This document shows, piece after piece, positions 1 to 6,695 of a stretch of DNA of 7,126 nucleotides. A program made the translations under genes and the position numbers. The notes under the pieces are model-generated. The model saw nothing but the letters and a program-made list of their open reading frames with translations. It did not search any database and was not told the origin of the DNA. The DNA comes from a bacterium. GTDB taxonomy: Bacteria > AUK180. Within the stretch, counting starts at the first letter, position 1; each line of letters starts with the position of its first letter. The stretch covers positions 1-7,126 of the forward strand of contig JAUXGM010000110.1 in assembly GCA_030622125.1 (NCBI GenBank). Reading direction: 5' to 3'.

Positions 1-234
1 GGGGAATAAAATCCATAACAATCCATTATATCCATAGCTAGGGGAAATAAAAATTTTATTTAAACTCAAAAATATTTTTGTAGATCCTGGTAATTTAGCC
101 CCCATTAATTCTATTTTTTCCTGAAACATGTAATCTATAATCGATACAAAACCACAAAAAATAAAAATGCTAAAGCATGAAACAATATATAAAAAAATAA
201 ACACACCTTTTTTAACAATATTATTTATATTCAT
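1..234 (-). CDS. Partial small membrane protein, candidate immunity protein to the Rhs tip
   Basis: An open frame of 78 codons runs from an ATG at 234 off the left edge without a stop. The start is preceded by a strong Shine-Dalgarno sequence (AAGGAGGG, 245-238) at a 3-nt spacing, and it lies only 9 nt after the Rhs-tip stop, so the two are probably co-translated. The visible product has a lysine-bearing N-terminus, one clear membrane segment at about residues 10-33 (VFIFLYIVSCFSIFIFCGFV), a loop of about 35 residues with the stretch GAKLPGSTKIF, and the start of a second hydrophobic segment (GLLWILF) at the edge. Small multi-pass membrane proteins directly behind a toxin tip are commonly its immunity protein; that role is inferred here from position and topology only. 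The GxxLPxxTK-type loop faintly recalls the LPxPTR segment of type II secretion F-domain proteins, a resemblance I cannot test. The existence of the frame is well supported; its function is not. Confidence 0.6.
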   Translation of the reverse strand, partial: MNINNIVKKGVFIFLYIVSCFSIFIFCGFVSIIDYMFQEKIELMGAKLPGSTKIFLSLNKIFISPSYGYNGLLWILFP

Positions 235-237
235 TTT

Positions 238-245
238 CCCTCCTT
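238..245 (-). promoter_or_regulatory. Strong Shine-Dalgarno sequence overlapping the Rhs stop codon
   Basis: AAGGAGGG on the minus strand sits just before the ATG at 234 and shares bases with the TAA stop (246-244) of the Rhs fragment. It fixes the start of the downstream membrane protein and suggests that ribosomes finishing the Rhs tip can re-initiate there. By contrast, the Rhs fragment itself has no such site. Confidence 0.7.
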
Positions 246-828
246 AATAGTATCTATTAAATTTATCCCAACACTCTTCTGAAAATTTTGCTGCTTCAAT
301 AGCATCTAAAATATTTTGATAAGTTAAATTTGGATCTCCATAATATTTTAAATTACCTGCTGCTATATTATTTGAATTTTCTTTTACATACTCAACTGCT
401 GCCTGTATTGTAGCAGTGGGATTTTTAGATAAATAATTTAATATTTCTTCATTAACACCGACCATATTTCCTGGAGTATTTTTCCCTTCAAATGCAATCA
501 ATCCCTTCACAATATCCGGTTTCATCCACCTTCCATTGTTATAGTCAAGGTAACGAGCACCGAAATAATCAAGATTTGATTCAGAATCACGCTCTTTCCC
601 CGTGAAGTTGTAATTAGATGATAGATGATCGATGTTAGATGTTAGTAAAGTCTTTTGTTCACTTATTATGTTACCGAATGGTCCAAATAAGGTTTTTTCA
701 ATCCAATCACCATTCTCATCCGTAAGCATTACATTACTGCCCAATATATCTTGATGAAATACCTCTTCACCTTCAACCACTAAGCCTTTAAGTAATGAGA
801 TTATTACGGATTTTTTCAAAATCCTCAT
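244..828 (-). CDS. Rhs core C-terminal fragment with polymorphic toxin tip (5'-truncated)
   Basis: This 194-codon frame encodes the last part of an Rhs/YD-repeat protein. Residues 24-105 match the Rhs-associated core: FHQDILGSNVMLTDENG, FGPFGNIISE, FTGKERDSESNLDYFGARYLD and GRWMKPDI. That core closes the Rhs shell just before the variable tip. Residues 106-194 are an acidic tip ending in WDKFNRYY that I do not recognise; in this family such tips are usually toxins released inside target cells. Full Rhs proteins exceed 1,000 residues, so nearly all the YD repeats, export signals and shell are missing. The first 22 residues are not Rhs-like and overlap a perfect hairpin in the DNA. The ATG at 828 has no Shine-Dalgarno sequence, and the frame stays open upstream only to a TAA at 876-874. 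The core part is visibly less AT-rich than the tip, the usual sign of tip exchange. It may be a silent tip donor, a pseudogene or a read-through product of the ATPase operon. Confidence 0.8.
   Translation of the reverse strand: MRILKKSVIISLLKGLVVEGEEVFHQDILGSNVMLTDENGDWIEKTLFGPFGNIISEQKTLLTSNIDHLSSNYNFTGKERDSESNLDYFGARYLDYNNGRWMKPDIVKGLIAFEGKNTPGNMVGVNEEILNYLSKNPTATIQAAVEYVKENSNNIAAGNLKYYGDPNLTYQNILDAIEAAKFSEECWDKFNRYY
808..824. repeat. Perfect hairpin GGATTTT-TTC-AAAATCC
   Basis: A 7-bp perfect stem with a 3-nt loop sits in the first codons of the Rhs fragment. A second short palindrome, TGACtgcGTCA, lies just outside at 831-841. Neither is followed by a T-run on either strand, so they do not look like terminators. 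They fall between the 13-bp repeat (860-872) and the recognisable Rhs core, in a segment that is neither Rhs nor ATPase, and may belong to the mobile or REP-like element that made the junction. Confidence 0.5.
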
Positions 829-859
829 AATGACTGCGTCACTTTTGACTTGTTTTTTT

Positions 860-872
860 GGTGTGTCCCGGA
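860..872. repeat. 13-bp direct repeat, left copy (GGTGTGTCCCGGA)
   Basis: This 13-mer recurs exactly and in the same orientation at 7072-7084, on the other side of the ATPase operon. Here it begins 12 nt past the ATG that overlaps the atpA stop, at the point where the expected atpB sequence is lost. Both copies are preceded by T-rich sequence containing TTGTT or runs of T. It resembles a short interspersed repeat or element end. No transposase is visible in the window. Confidence 0.6.
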
Positions 873-884
873 TTTATTTTTCAT
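873..884 (-). pseudogene. Possible four-codon stump of atpB (V-ATPase subunit B)
   Basis: The atpA stop TGA (883-881) is overlapped by an ATG (884-882) in the ATGA arrangement also used at three other junctions in this operon. The new frame reads M-K-N-K and then enters the 13-bp repeat, ending at a TGA 15 codons later after an unconvincing peptide. Subunit B normally follows A directly in V/A-type ATPase operons, so this ATG is best read as the original atpB start, cut off after four codons. The evidence is positional; four codons are too few to identify a gene by similarity. Confidence 0.4.
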
Positions 885-2605
885 TCTTCCATTTCATTCT
901 TGATAAAATCAATGTCATCATCAAATTTTTTTGATGGGAAGGGATGAAATTTCAATCGTTGTATCTTCTCAACACTTTCCAAATTATTTAATTTATTAAA
1001 TGAGACACCTTCCCGTAATTTTTCAATCCCAAAATCAAAAAATTCAAGTATTATTTCAGCAAGTTTCACCTGCTTTTCAGGCACACAGTAATTATCTATC
1101 GTATCATAAGCATCCTGTTGTAAGAATCCTCTTTTTATTAGATTGGCGGTAAGAACATTTAATTTCTGTCTGTCGGGAAGTGATTCAAATCCAACTATTT
1201 TTATAATATTCTCAAGCTTATCCGCTGTTTGAAGAATTGCCTTTATCTTTTTTTTCATACCGATCCAATCAATATTCCCTTTCAATTGCCACCAGTCCTT
1301 GAGTTCTTCATCATATTCCGAATAACTTGTTTTCCATGATATTGCAGGAAAATGCTTTGCCGACGACAATGTTTTATCAAGTGCCCAAAATCCTCTAACA
1401 AACCGTTTTGTATGTTGAGTTACCGGTTCGGAAAAATCTCCGCCCTGAGGAGATACGGCACCGATAGCGGTAATACTTCCCTCTTCCTTGTTTAATGTCC
1501 GAAAATGCCCCGCTCTTTCATAGTATTCGGCAAGACGAGAAGCAAGATATGCGGGATAACCTTCCTCGGCAGGGATTTCTTCAAGGCGAGATGATATTTC
1601 TCTTAATGCCTCAGCCCATCTTGATGTGGAATCGGCAAGTATCGCAATATTATATCCCATATCCCTATAATATTCTGCAATTGTTATACCTGTATAGATA
1701 CTTGATTCCCTTGCGGTAACAGGCATATTCGATGTATTTCCAATTATTATTGTTCTTTCAATGAGCGGCTTTTTCGTTTTCGGGTCGATTAACTCCGGAA
1801 ATTCCTCTAAAAGTTGAGCGATCTCATTTCCTCTTTCACCACAACCTACATAGATTATTATATCCGCATTACTCCATTTTGCAATTGAGTGCTGTACTAC
1901 CGTTTTACCTGCTCCAAAACCACCCGGAATTGCAGCAACTCCCCCAAGTGGAATAGGAAAGATAAAATCCAATACTCTCTGCCCTGTAAAAAAGGGTATA
2001 TTTATATCAAGACGGTCGATTACCGGTCTTTTTGTTCTTACTCCCCAGGTTTGATAGCCTTTTATTTCATAGATAGATCCATTTTCAAGTTCTATTTTTG
2101 CAAATATATCCCTTACTGTCCGATCACCTTTTTGTATCTCTTTTATTTTTCCATTTATTCCCGGTGGAACCATAATGAAGTGTTTTATATCGTATTCATA
2201 AACATAACCGAGTTTTTCACCCTCAAAAACAACATCTCCGCTTTTTTTCAATGCCTCAAACTTATAGGTTCTTTTATCATCCAATGGAAAAGGAAATAAT
2301 CCTCTTTTTATAAAGCCGTCCTCAGGAAATCTTTTTAGCGGTCTGCCTATACCATCATATATGGAACCCAAAAGTCCGGGACCAAGACAAACAGAAAGCG
2401 GATGTCCCGATGAATCTACTTTTTCTCCGATCTTTAATCCGGTTGTATCCTCATAAACCTGCACGATAACATTTTCCTTATTTAATTCAATAACCTCACC
2501 TATGATATTTAATTGCCCGACATTGACCATTTCACCCATTTTCACTATGCCGTCATTATCACACTTTATAACAGGTCCGTTGATACTCTTAATCTTCATA
2601 TTCAT
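881..2605 (-). CDS. atpA: V/A-type ATPase catalytic subunit A
   Basis: Catalytic subunit of the soluble V1/A1 head. With subunit B it forms the A3B3 hexamer that hydrolyses or makes ATP and turns the central stalk. The 574-residue length is normal. In order: an N-terminal beta-barrel beginning IKSINGPVI, the A-specific bulge at about 110-190, the P-loop GGFGAGKT (228-235), the catalytic-glutamate motif GERGNE (256-261), the Walker B-like [15 protein letters not shown] (322-336), [17 protein letters not shown] (338-354), and [23 protein letters not shown] (380-402) around the nucleotide pocket. A helical C-terminal domain follows. No key residue is missing. The ATG at 2605 was preferred over the one at 2599 because a GAGGA site (2618-2614) lies 8 nt upstream of it. 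It overlaps the E gene by 17 nt. The C-terminus looks complete, but subunits B and D do not follow, so any product from this locus would need partners encoded elsewhere or beyond the left edge. Confidence 0.97.
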   Translation of the reverse strand: MNMKIKSINGPVIKCDNDGIVKMGEMVNVGQLNIIGEVIELNKENVIVQVYEDTTGLKIGEKVDSSGHPLSVCLGPGLLGSIYDGIGRPLKRFPEDGFIKRGLFPFPLDDKRTYKFEALKKSGDVVFEGEKLGYVYEYDIKHFIMVPPGINGKIKEIQKGDRTVRDIFAKIELENGSIYEIKGYQTWGVRTKRPVIDRLDINIPFFTGQRVLDFIFPIPLGGVAAIPGGFGAGKTVVQHSIAKWSNADIIIYVGCGERGNEIAQLLEEFPELIDPKTKKPLIERTIIIGNTSNMPVTARESSIYTGITIAEYYRDMGYNIAILADSTSRWAEALREISSRLEEIPAEEGYPAYLASRLAEYYERAGHFRTLNKEEGSITAIGAVSPQGGDFSEPVTQHTKRFVRGFWALDKTLSSAKHFPAISWKTSYSEYDEELKDWWQLKGNIDWIGMKKKIKAILQTADKLENIIKIVGFESLPDRQKLNVLTANLIKRGFLQQDAYDTIDNYCVPEKQVKLAEIILEFFDFGIEKLREGVSFNKLNNLESVEKIQRLKFHPFPSKKFDDDIDFIKNEMEE

Positions 2606-3125
2606 TTAGCAGTTCCTCATTTAATTTCCGATCGACCAATTTACTCATTTCTTCTTTTAAATAAAATTCCGAAAAATCTATCTCGGTATTTCCATCATCA
2701 TATAAGATCTTAAAACCATAATTAAAGTTTCCTTTCCTGTACCCTTCTATATTTTGCAACCTACCTATCAATACAATTGATTTTTTCTTTGTATCTAAAA
2801 TTTCTTTGAGGTGAGCTTTAAGTTTAATTTCTTTTGATGGTGAAAGAAGATCCGCTTCCAATTTTTCTAATAGGACTTCTTTAAAATGAATTGAAAGTGT
2901 GGAAAGTAATTTTAATCTTTCCCTTTGTTCCATAAGTTCCAATTTTTTTTGAGAAACCTTTTCTTTATGATCTAAAAATTTTTCTAAATTTTCTTTCTTT
3001 TTTTTATAATCTTCTGCTAATGCCTCCTTCTTTTTATCATAAGTATCCCCGAGCACTTTCAGTTTACTTTCCCATTTCGCCTTTATTTCATTTAGCATCT
3101 CAATTTTAAAGCCGAGTATTTCCAT
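2589..3125 (-). CDS. atpE: V/A-type ATPase subunit E (peripheral stalk)
   Basis: Peripheral-stalk subunit that pairs with the H/G coiled coil to hold the A3B3 head against rotation. The roughly 178-residue protein is close to the usual length. Residues 8-75 are a charged coiled coil rich in K and E (for example EALAEDYKKKKENLEKF). The C-terminal half is a mixed alpha/beta globule with the family-like ending GFKILYDDGNTEIDFSEFYLKEE, matching the G-x-x-V-x-x-x-D-G-x-x-x-x-D-x-T/S-F pattern of E subunits. I chose the ATG at 3125, which follows a GGAGG site (3136-3132) at 6 nt and overlaps the F stop as TGATG. A TTG one codon earlier would also fit. An A8 run within the coiled coil keeps the frame intact. 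Identification rests on shape, C-terminal motif and position between F and A. Confidence 0.88.
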   Translation of the reverse strand: MEILGFKIEMLNEIKAKWESKLKVLGDTYDKKKEALAEDYKKKKENLEKFLDHKEKVSQKKLELMEQRERLKLLSTLSIHFKEVLLEKLEADLLSPSKEIKLKAHLKEILDTKKKSIVLIGRLQNIEGYRKGNFNYGFKILYDDGNTEIDFSEFYLKEEMSKLVDRKLNEELLNEYED

Positions 3126-3406
3126 CAAATGCCTCCGACCATCTTTTTCAACATTCTCTCAATCGAACCTTTTGATATCTCGCCTCGATTTTCTCTATCG
3201 GGAATTGGAATTATGGCTTTCCGGAGTTTTAGATCTATTGAATCCTCAATTTCCTTAAAAATACCCTCGGTAATCAGGATCAATGGAAAATTCTCATTCT
3301 CAATAATGGAAAGCACTTTATCGGGATCCTTTACGATCTTAACATTGAAACCAAAGTTCTTATAATTAAGAAAAAATTTGTCATCACTTATGAAGATATG
3401 TTTCAT
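3125..3406 (-). CDS. atpF: V/A-type ATPase subunit F (central stalk)
   Basis: Small Rossmann-like subunit that binds the rotor shaft (subunit D) and can modulate activity. At 93 residues it is slightly short for the family (about 100). It shows the typical alternation: strand MKHIFISD, strand VKIVKDP, helix DKVLSIIENE, strand FPLILITEGIFKEI (matching the I-x-L-I-T-E signature of F subunits), then AIIPIPDRENRGE and a C-terminal helix SIERMLKKMVGGI. That Pro-rich stretch followed by a helix resembles the family's IP..x-G ending. It overlaps subunit K upstream by ATGA (3406-3403) and subunit E downstream by 1 nt, so it is almost certainly translationally coupled to both. Its partner D is not present in the window. 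Confidence 0.9.
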   Translation of the reverse strand: MKHIFISDDKFFLNYKNFGFNVKIVKDPDKVLSIIENENFPLILITEGIFKEIEDSIDLKLRKAIIPIPDRENRGEISKGSIERMLKKMVGGI

Positions 3407-3789
3407 ATCCTGAACAGGATCAATAATGCTACGATTACCCCATAAATTGCAATACCTTCGGCAAGACCGACATATAATATCGTTTTTCCAAAAAGCTCCG
3501 GTTTTTCAACAATAGCACCTATTGAAGCACTTCCTACTCTTTCTACCGCTTTACCGGCAGCAATAGAGCCAAGTCCAACCGCTATTGCAGCAGCAAGGAC
3601 ACCGCCTATAAATTTTATTGCGTCGGATTTTGTAACCTCTTTTTTTTGCACTATTTTTTCTTCATCGTTCGCACTTAACTTTTGTGGCAAAAAAAGTAAA
3701 AATGAAAAGATCAATGCAAAAGCAATTTCACCTATTAAGATTATGATCTTTGCTCTTTTCAATTTTTCCACTGCTTTTTCTCTATTCAT
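3403..3789 (-). CDS. atpK: V/A-type ATPase proteolipid subunit K (rotor ring) with N-terminal signal-like extension
   Basis: Ring-forming, ion-carrying subunit of the membrane sector. The core (about 55-128) is one two-helix hairpin: FIGGVLAAAIAVGLGSIAAG, a polar loop VERVGSASIGAIVEKPELFGK, then TILYVGLAEGIAIYGVIVALLILF carrying the ion-binding carboxylate E111. The PELFGK loop and AEGIAIYG are family hallmarks. Unusually, about 50 residues precede the hairpin: a basic N-terminus, a hydrophobic segment (14-35) and LPQKLSA-NDEE, which reads like a cleavable signal peptide. The Thermus proteolipid is also made with a signal sequence, and c-type rings have both termini outside, so the extension is plausible. 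Neither the Gln seen in helix 1 of Na+-binding rings nor the polar residue after the glutamate is present (E111 is followed by Gly), which hints at proton use; this is inference. AGGAGG (3802-3797) overlaps the subunit I stop and sits 7 nt before the ATG. Confidence 0.93.
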   Translation of the reverse strand: MNREKAVEKLKRAKIIILIGEIAFALIFSFLLFLPQKLSANDEEKIVQKKEVTKSDAIKFIGGVLAAAIAVGLGSIAAGKAVERVGSASIGAIVEKPELFGKTILYVGLAEGIAIYGVIVALLILFRI

Positions 3790-3796
3790 AATAGTA

Positions 3797-3802
3797 CCTC
3801 CT
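3797..3802 (-). promoter_or_regulatory. Strong Shine-Dalgarno sequence for the proteolipid gene
   Basis: AGGAGG sits 7 nt before the K start and overlaps the subunit I stop (TAG, 3803-3801). This is the only place in the operon where genes are separated rather than overlapped. A strong independent ribosome binding site here suits the need for many copies of K per complex. Confidence 0.7.
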
Positions 3803-5606
3803 ATATCTTTAAGGGATCGTATTCTATACCATCCGCTGTAAAAAATTTGCTGAAAAATTCATAAAAATTCAACCTCATTGACTGAACAAACACAACGAGA
3901 CCTTCAAGTAAAATAACAAAAGCATTCCATATAATTAAAAGCAATATGCTCGAAAATCTATCCATATTGACGCCTTTTATTATCATATAACATGCAGAAG
4001 AAAGGGCGACATGGGCAAGCAAAAAAGCAGCAACCCTGATAAATGACAGCGTGTTGGATAAAAATTCTATGAACCATATTGAAATAAGAATGGTTTGGAT
4101 CATTCCACTTTCTAAACCCTCTTTTCGTATTGTCCAAAAGACCTTTATCAAAATCTCTATTATTATAAGACAGATCAACAGAGTAATTCCAAATTTTGTC
4201 GGTATTTTCTTCATAAAAATAAGTCCGGGGATGATTAGAAGTTCAAGGTAAAATACAAGCGAAAGTAATCCCCACTCTCCAAATATCATTTCAAAATGAT
4301 CCTTTTGGACAATTTTTTGATAAATATTAAAAAGCATTCCGATGATATTTATAAATATGCCGGCAAAAATTACTATAATCATAATAGTCTGGAAATTGGC
4401 TACCGGTTTAAAAAGCAGCGGATTTATTATCTCTTCCTTTCCAAAAAAAGAACCGAACAAAAATCCGAATATAATGGATGAAGATCCCAATATCAAAGCA
4501 AGCGCAGCATATTTTTTGTAAAGAGGAGAAAAGAGCATTAAAACTCCGAAGAGGAAAATGACACCGCCATGCCCCATATCCCCGAACATAAAACCGAATA
4601 AAACGGTATAGATCATTGTGAAAATAATTAAAGGATTAATAAAGCCGTAGCGTGGATTGCCGTACTGTTTGATAAGTTCGTTGAACGGAGCCAATATTTT
4701 GCTTGTAGAAAATTGGACAGGAATCTCCTTTTTTCCAAATTTCTCCTGATATAGCTCATAGTAAAGATCATGTTTTTTTAGAACCGTTTCAAAGGATTTA
4801 ATTTTATCCTCAGGCAGCCAGCCTGAAAATATGGATACATAATTACCTTCATAAACTCCCGCTTTAAATTTATCCACCTCTCTATAGAAACGAAGAGCAA
4901 ACTTGTATTGCCCCATCTTTTTCCTTATATCATCTTTGAAATGGATAAATTTGAGATTAAATCCTCGCTTTGCATCAATCAATGCCCATTTTTTAGTTTC
5001 AATCGCATCAAATAGATCCCGTTCCTTTGCGAATTTTACAATATTAAAAAAATGGTAACCACCGAGTTCGTTCACTATGTCATATATAATATTTTTTGTT
5101 GTTTTTTCCATTGATACAAGGAAATAAACAACATAGTCCTTAAATTCCTCATAAGTCCCCAGTAATTGGTATTTGTCTATATATTCGTTCATTATGTTTA
5201 TATCTTTTCTGTCAATAATAAAAAAAAGATATTCTTTTTTCAAAATACTTGCTGCTTTCGGATATATTTCAAAGAAAGCGGAGAAATTTTGGATTATTTT
5301 TGTCCTTTTATCCAACCTCTTAGTAGCAATTGATAAGGTTTGATATTTATTGTATATATGTTTGATCTCAATTTCAATATCATCGTAATTTAATAATTTC
5401 TCTTCTTCTGGAAATTTTTCGTTGAATTCACTTTCAAAAAATTCTATAATATCCGATAAATCTTTTATATTTGAAAATTCAGGGGATGTCTTTGTTTCTA
5501 TGTGAAGTGCTTTGCTCTTTAAAATATCGGGAAGAATAAACGGAAGCTTTTCATTTGGAGTTGCAACAAGAAATTTGTACATCTTATCCGATATTAACAA
5601 GCTCAT
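3801..5606 (-). CDS. atpI: V/A-type ATPase subunit I (membrane stator, a-subunit)
   Basis: Large stator subunit that provides the ion half-channels beside the K ring and anchors the peripheral stalks. The 601-residue length is typical for bacterial subunit I. Residues 1-310 are the cytoplasmic arm, beginning with a beta strand (MYKFLVATP) and with a conserved-looking FSGWLPEDKIKSFE near 260-273. The membrane half runs from about 322: NPLIIFTMIYTVLFGFMFGDMGHGGVIFLFG carries the FGDxGHG signature, followed by about seven more hydrophobic segments. The essential arginine of the channel is R524 in NTLSFIRVAAFLLAHVA, and the protein ends with the typical LNFYEFFSKFFTADGIEYDPLKI. An AGGA site lies 10 nt before the ATG, which overlaps the C stop as ATGA. 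The cytoplasmic half is poorly conserved, as is normal in this family, but the membrane half leaves little doubt. Confidence 0.95.
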   Translation of the reverse strand: MSLLISDKMYKFLVATPNEKLPFILPDILKSKALHIETKTSPEFSNIKDLSDIIEFFESEFNEKFPEEEKLLNYDDIEIEIKHIYNKYQTLSIATKRLDKRTKIIQNFSAFFEIYPKAASILKKEYLFFIIDRKDINIMNEYIDKYQLLGTYEEFKDYVVYFLVSMEKTTKNIIYDIVNELGGYHFFNIVKFAKERDLFDAIETKKWALIDAKRGFNLKFIHFKDDIRKKMGQYKFALRFYREVDKFKAGVYEGNYVSIFSGWLPEDKIKSFETVLKKHDLYYELYQEKFGKKEIPVQFSTSKILAPFNELIKQYGNPRYGFINPLIIFTMIYTVLFGFMFGDMGHGGVIFLFGVLMLFSPLYKKYAALALILGSSSIIFGFLFGSFFGKEEIINPLLFKPVANFQTIMIIVIFAGIFINIIGMLFNIYQKIVQKDHFEMIFGEWGLLSLVFYLELLIIPGLIFMKKIPTKFGITLLICLIIIEILIKVFWTIRKEGLESGMIQTILISIWFIEFLSNTLSFIRVAAFLLAHVALSSACYMIIKGVNMDRFSSILLLIIWNAFVILLEGLVVFVQSMRLNFYEFFSKFFTADGIEYDPLKI

Positions 5607-6394
5607 ATTATTGCATTCCTGAGTGTTTTTCTTTCAATACCGAGTTGCAGACAATTCAAGCTTGACAGAATTAATTCCGACTGCCTTATAAAAAGCAGCA
5701 GGGTTGAAAATATTCGCGATAAGATATTCTCATAGTCAAAGGTATATTCCATTTTAATTAGATATGAATAAAATATTACCTTTCCTGCTTCAAATACCCT
5801 GTCTACTTCCACGGTATCAAATGCACTTTTATATTTTGGTAGCATTGGTTTTAGTTCACTAATATCCCCGGTATCAAAAATTATATCAAGCAATTTTTTA
5901 TAGTCAACGATATTTGTTTCTAATTTTCTTTTTTGGAAACTTATTTTCTTGTACCCATACCGCTCTTTCAATCTAATAATAAATAGAACAAGCAAAAAAT
6001 CATACCATTCAAAGAATAATTCTCTTCCTTTCCATTTGCTTTTTTTTAATAACAAAAGATTTTTATGAATACTATTGAATGCTTTAAAAACATTGTCAAT
6101 ATTTTGCATTTTTTCTTTATATGAAAGTAGAGAGTCAATATTGAATTGGTCTAAATTTATTTTTATAAAAGGCTTTATTTTTTTCATATATTCATTTATC
6201 AGGTATTTAAAATAATTATCCACATCCCGACTTGTATTTAGTTCTTTGTTAATATTGAACATTGTCTTAATACGCTTATAAAATTCCTCTTCGTTTTCAA
6301 TTTTTGTGAATTGGATCAATTCTTCTTTGTTTAAAAGCCAACGCTTTAATCCCTGAAGAATAATGAATACCTCTAAAAAATCATAAGAGTTCAT
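5603..6394 (-). CDS. atpC: V/A-type ATPase subunit C-like (rotor-to-ring adaptor, AC39 family)
   Basis: Probable homologue of subunit C/d, the cup that joins the central stalk to the K ring. The start resembles the family opening: LKRWLLNKEELIQFTKIENEEEFYKRI fits the R-x-R-x-LL-x-x-E-x-x-x-LL-x-x-x-S-x-x-E-F pattern. The end, FIRQSELILSSLNCLQLGIERKTLRNAII, resembles the closing helix (x-x-E-x-x-x-L-x-x-I-x-x-G). The middle is helical and rich in K, F and Y, as expected for the three-fold helical bundle. At 263 residues it is clearly shorter than the usual 320-350, so one helical repeat may be reduced. It overlaps the coiled-coil gene by 14 nt upstream and subunit I by ATGA downstream. Its place at the head of the operon, rather than between E and F as in Thermus-like operons, is uncommon. 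The shorter DUF2764-type C-like subunit of some bacteria is an alternative, but its typical N-terminus is not seen. Confidence 0.72.
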   Translation of the reverse strand: MNSYDFLEVFIILQGLKRWLLNKEELIQFTKIENEEEFYKRIKTMFNINKELNTSRDVDNYFKYLINEYMKKIKPFIKINLDQFNIDSLLSYKEKMQNIDNVFKAFNSIHKNLLLLKKSKWKGRELFFEWYDFLLVLFIIRLKERYGYKKISFQKRKLETNIVDYKKLLDIIFDTGDISELKPMLPKYKSAFDTVEVDRVFEAGKVIFYSYLIKMEYTFDYENILSRIFSTLLLFIRQSELILSSLNCLQLGIERKTLRNAII

Positions 6395-6695
6395 TTTCCA
6401 GCCATTCTAATATCTCTGTTTCTTTTTCATTAAATTTTTTTTCTATCTTACCTTTCATTTTCTTTAGATCATCATTTATGATCTTTTCTGCTTTCTTCTC
6501 GTTATTGTCAATTTGCTGCTTTCGTTTAATGCTAAGTAGATCAAGTTCTTCTTTTAATTTTTCTTCATCTTTTTGAAGAACTTTTTTATATTCTGTTTCT
6601 GCTTTATTGTGTTCATTTTTATATTTGTCTTTTTCTTTCTCTAATTCCTCATTGATCTTATAGAGCTTGTCAATAAAATTTTTATCCTGTTTCAT
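6381..6695 (-). CDS. Coiled-coil V/A-type ATPase peripheral-stalk subunit (H/G type)
   Basis: This 104-residue protein is almost entirely a charged coiled coil. It is dominated by Lys and Glu with hydrophobic residues at heptad spacing (for example IDKLYKINEELEKEKDKY and KKMKGKIEKKFNEKETEI), and it has no Pro or Gly-rich breaks. Size, composition and position match the H/G (AhaH, NtpF) subunit, which winds around subunit E to form the peripheral stalk between the soluble head and subunit I. Low-complexity coiled coils cannot be assigned firmly by eye, so the call leans on context. The ATG at 6695 overlaps the TGA of the upstream miniprotein (ATGA). The nearest good Shine-Dalgarno, AAGGAG (6718-6713), is 17 nt away, so translation likely depends on coupling. 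The 3' end overlaps the C-like gene by 14 nt. Confidence 0.78.
   Translation of the reverse strand: MKQDKNFIDKLYKINEELEKEKDKYKNEHNKAETEYKKVLQKDEEKLKEELDLLSIKRKQQIDNNEKKAEKIINDDLKKMKGKIEKKFNEKETEILEWLENELL

Noticed and set aside
808-824. Hairpin as the ATPase operon terminator
   Set aside because: On the coding strand the stem is followed by mixed sequence rather than a T-run, and it lies within the Rhs frame.
1495-2299. Plus-strand frames of 74 and 136 codons inside the subunit A region
   Set aside because: They lie opposite the well-conserved catalytic subunit and encode no recognisable protein. They are antisense shadows.
2998-3005. A8 run in subunit E as a programmed frameshift or broken gene
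   Set aside because: The frame is intact through the run, the coiled coil continues without a break, and the C-terminal family motif follows in frame.
2513-4481. Plus-strand frames of 61-78 codons opposite subunits A, E, F and I
   Set aside because: Antisense to confident genes, with no ribosome binding sites or family motifs.
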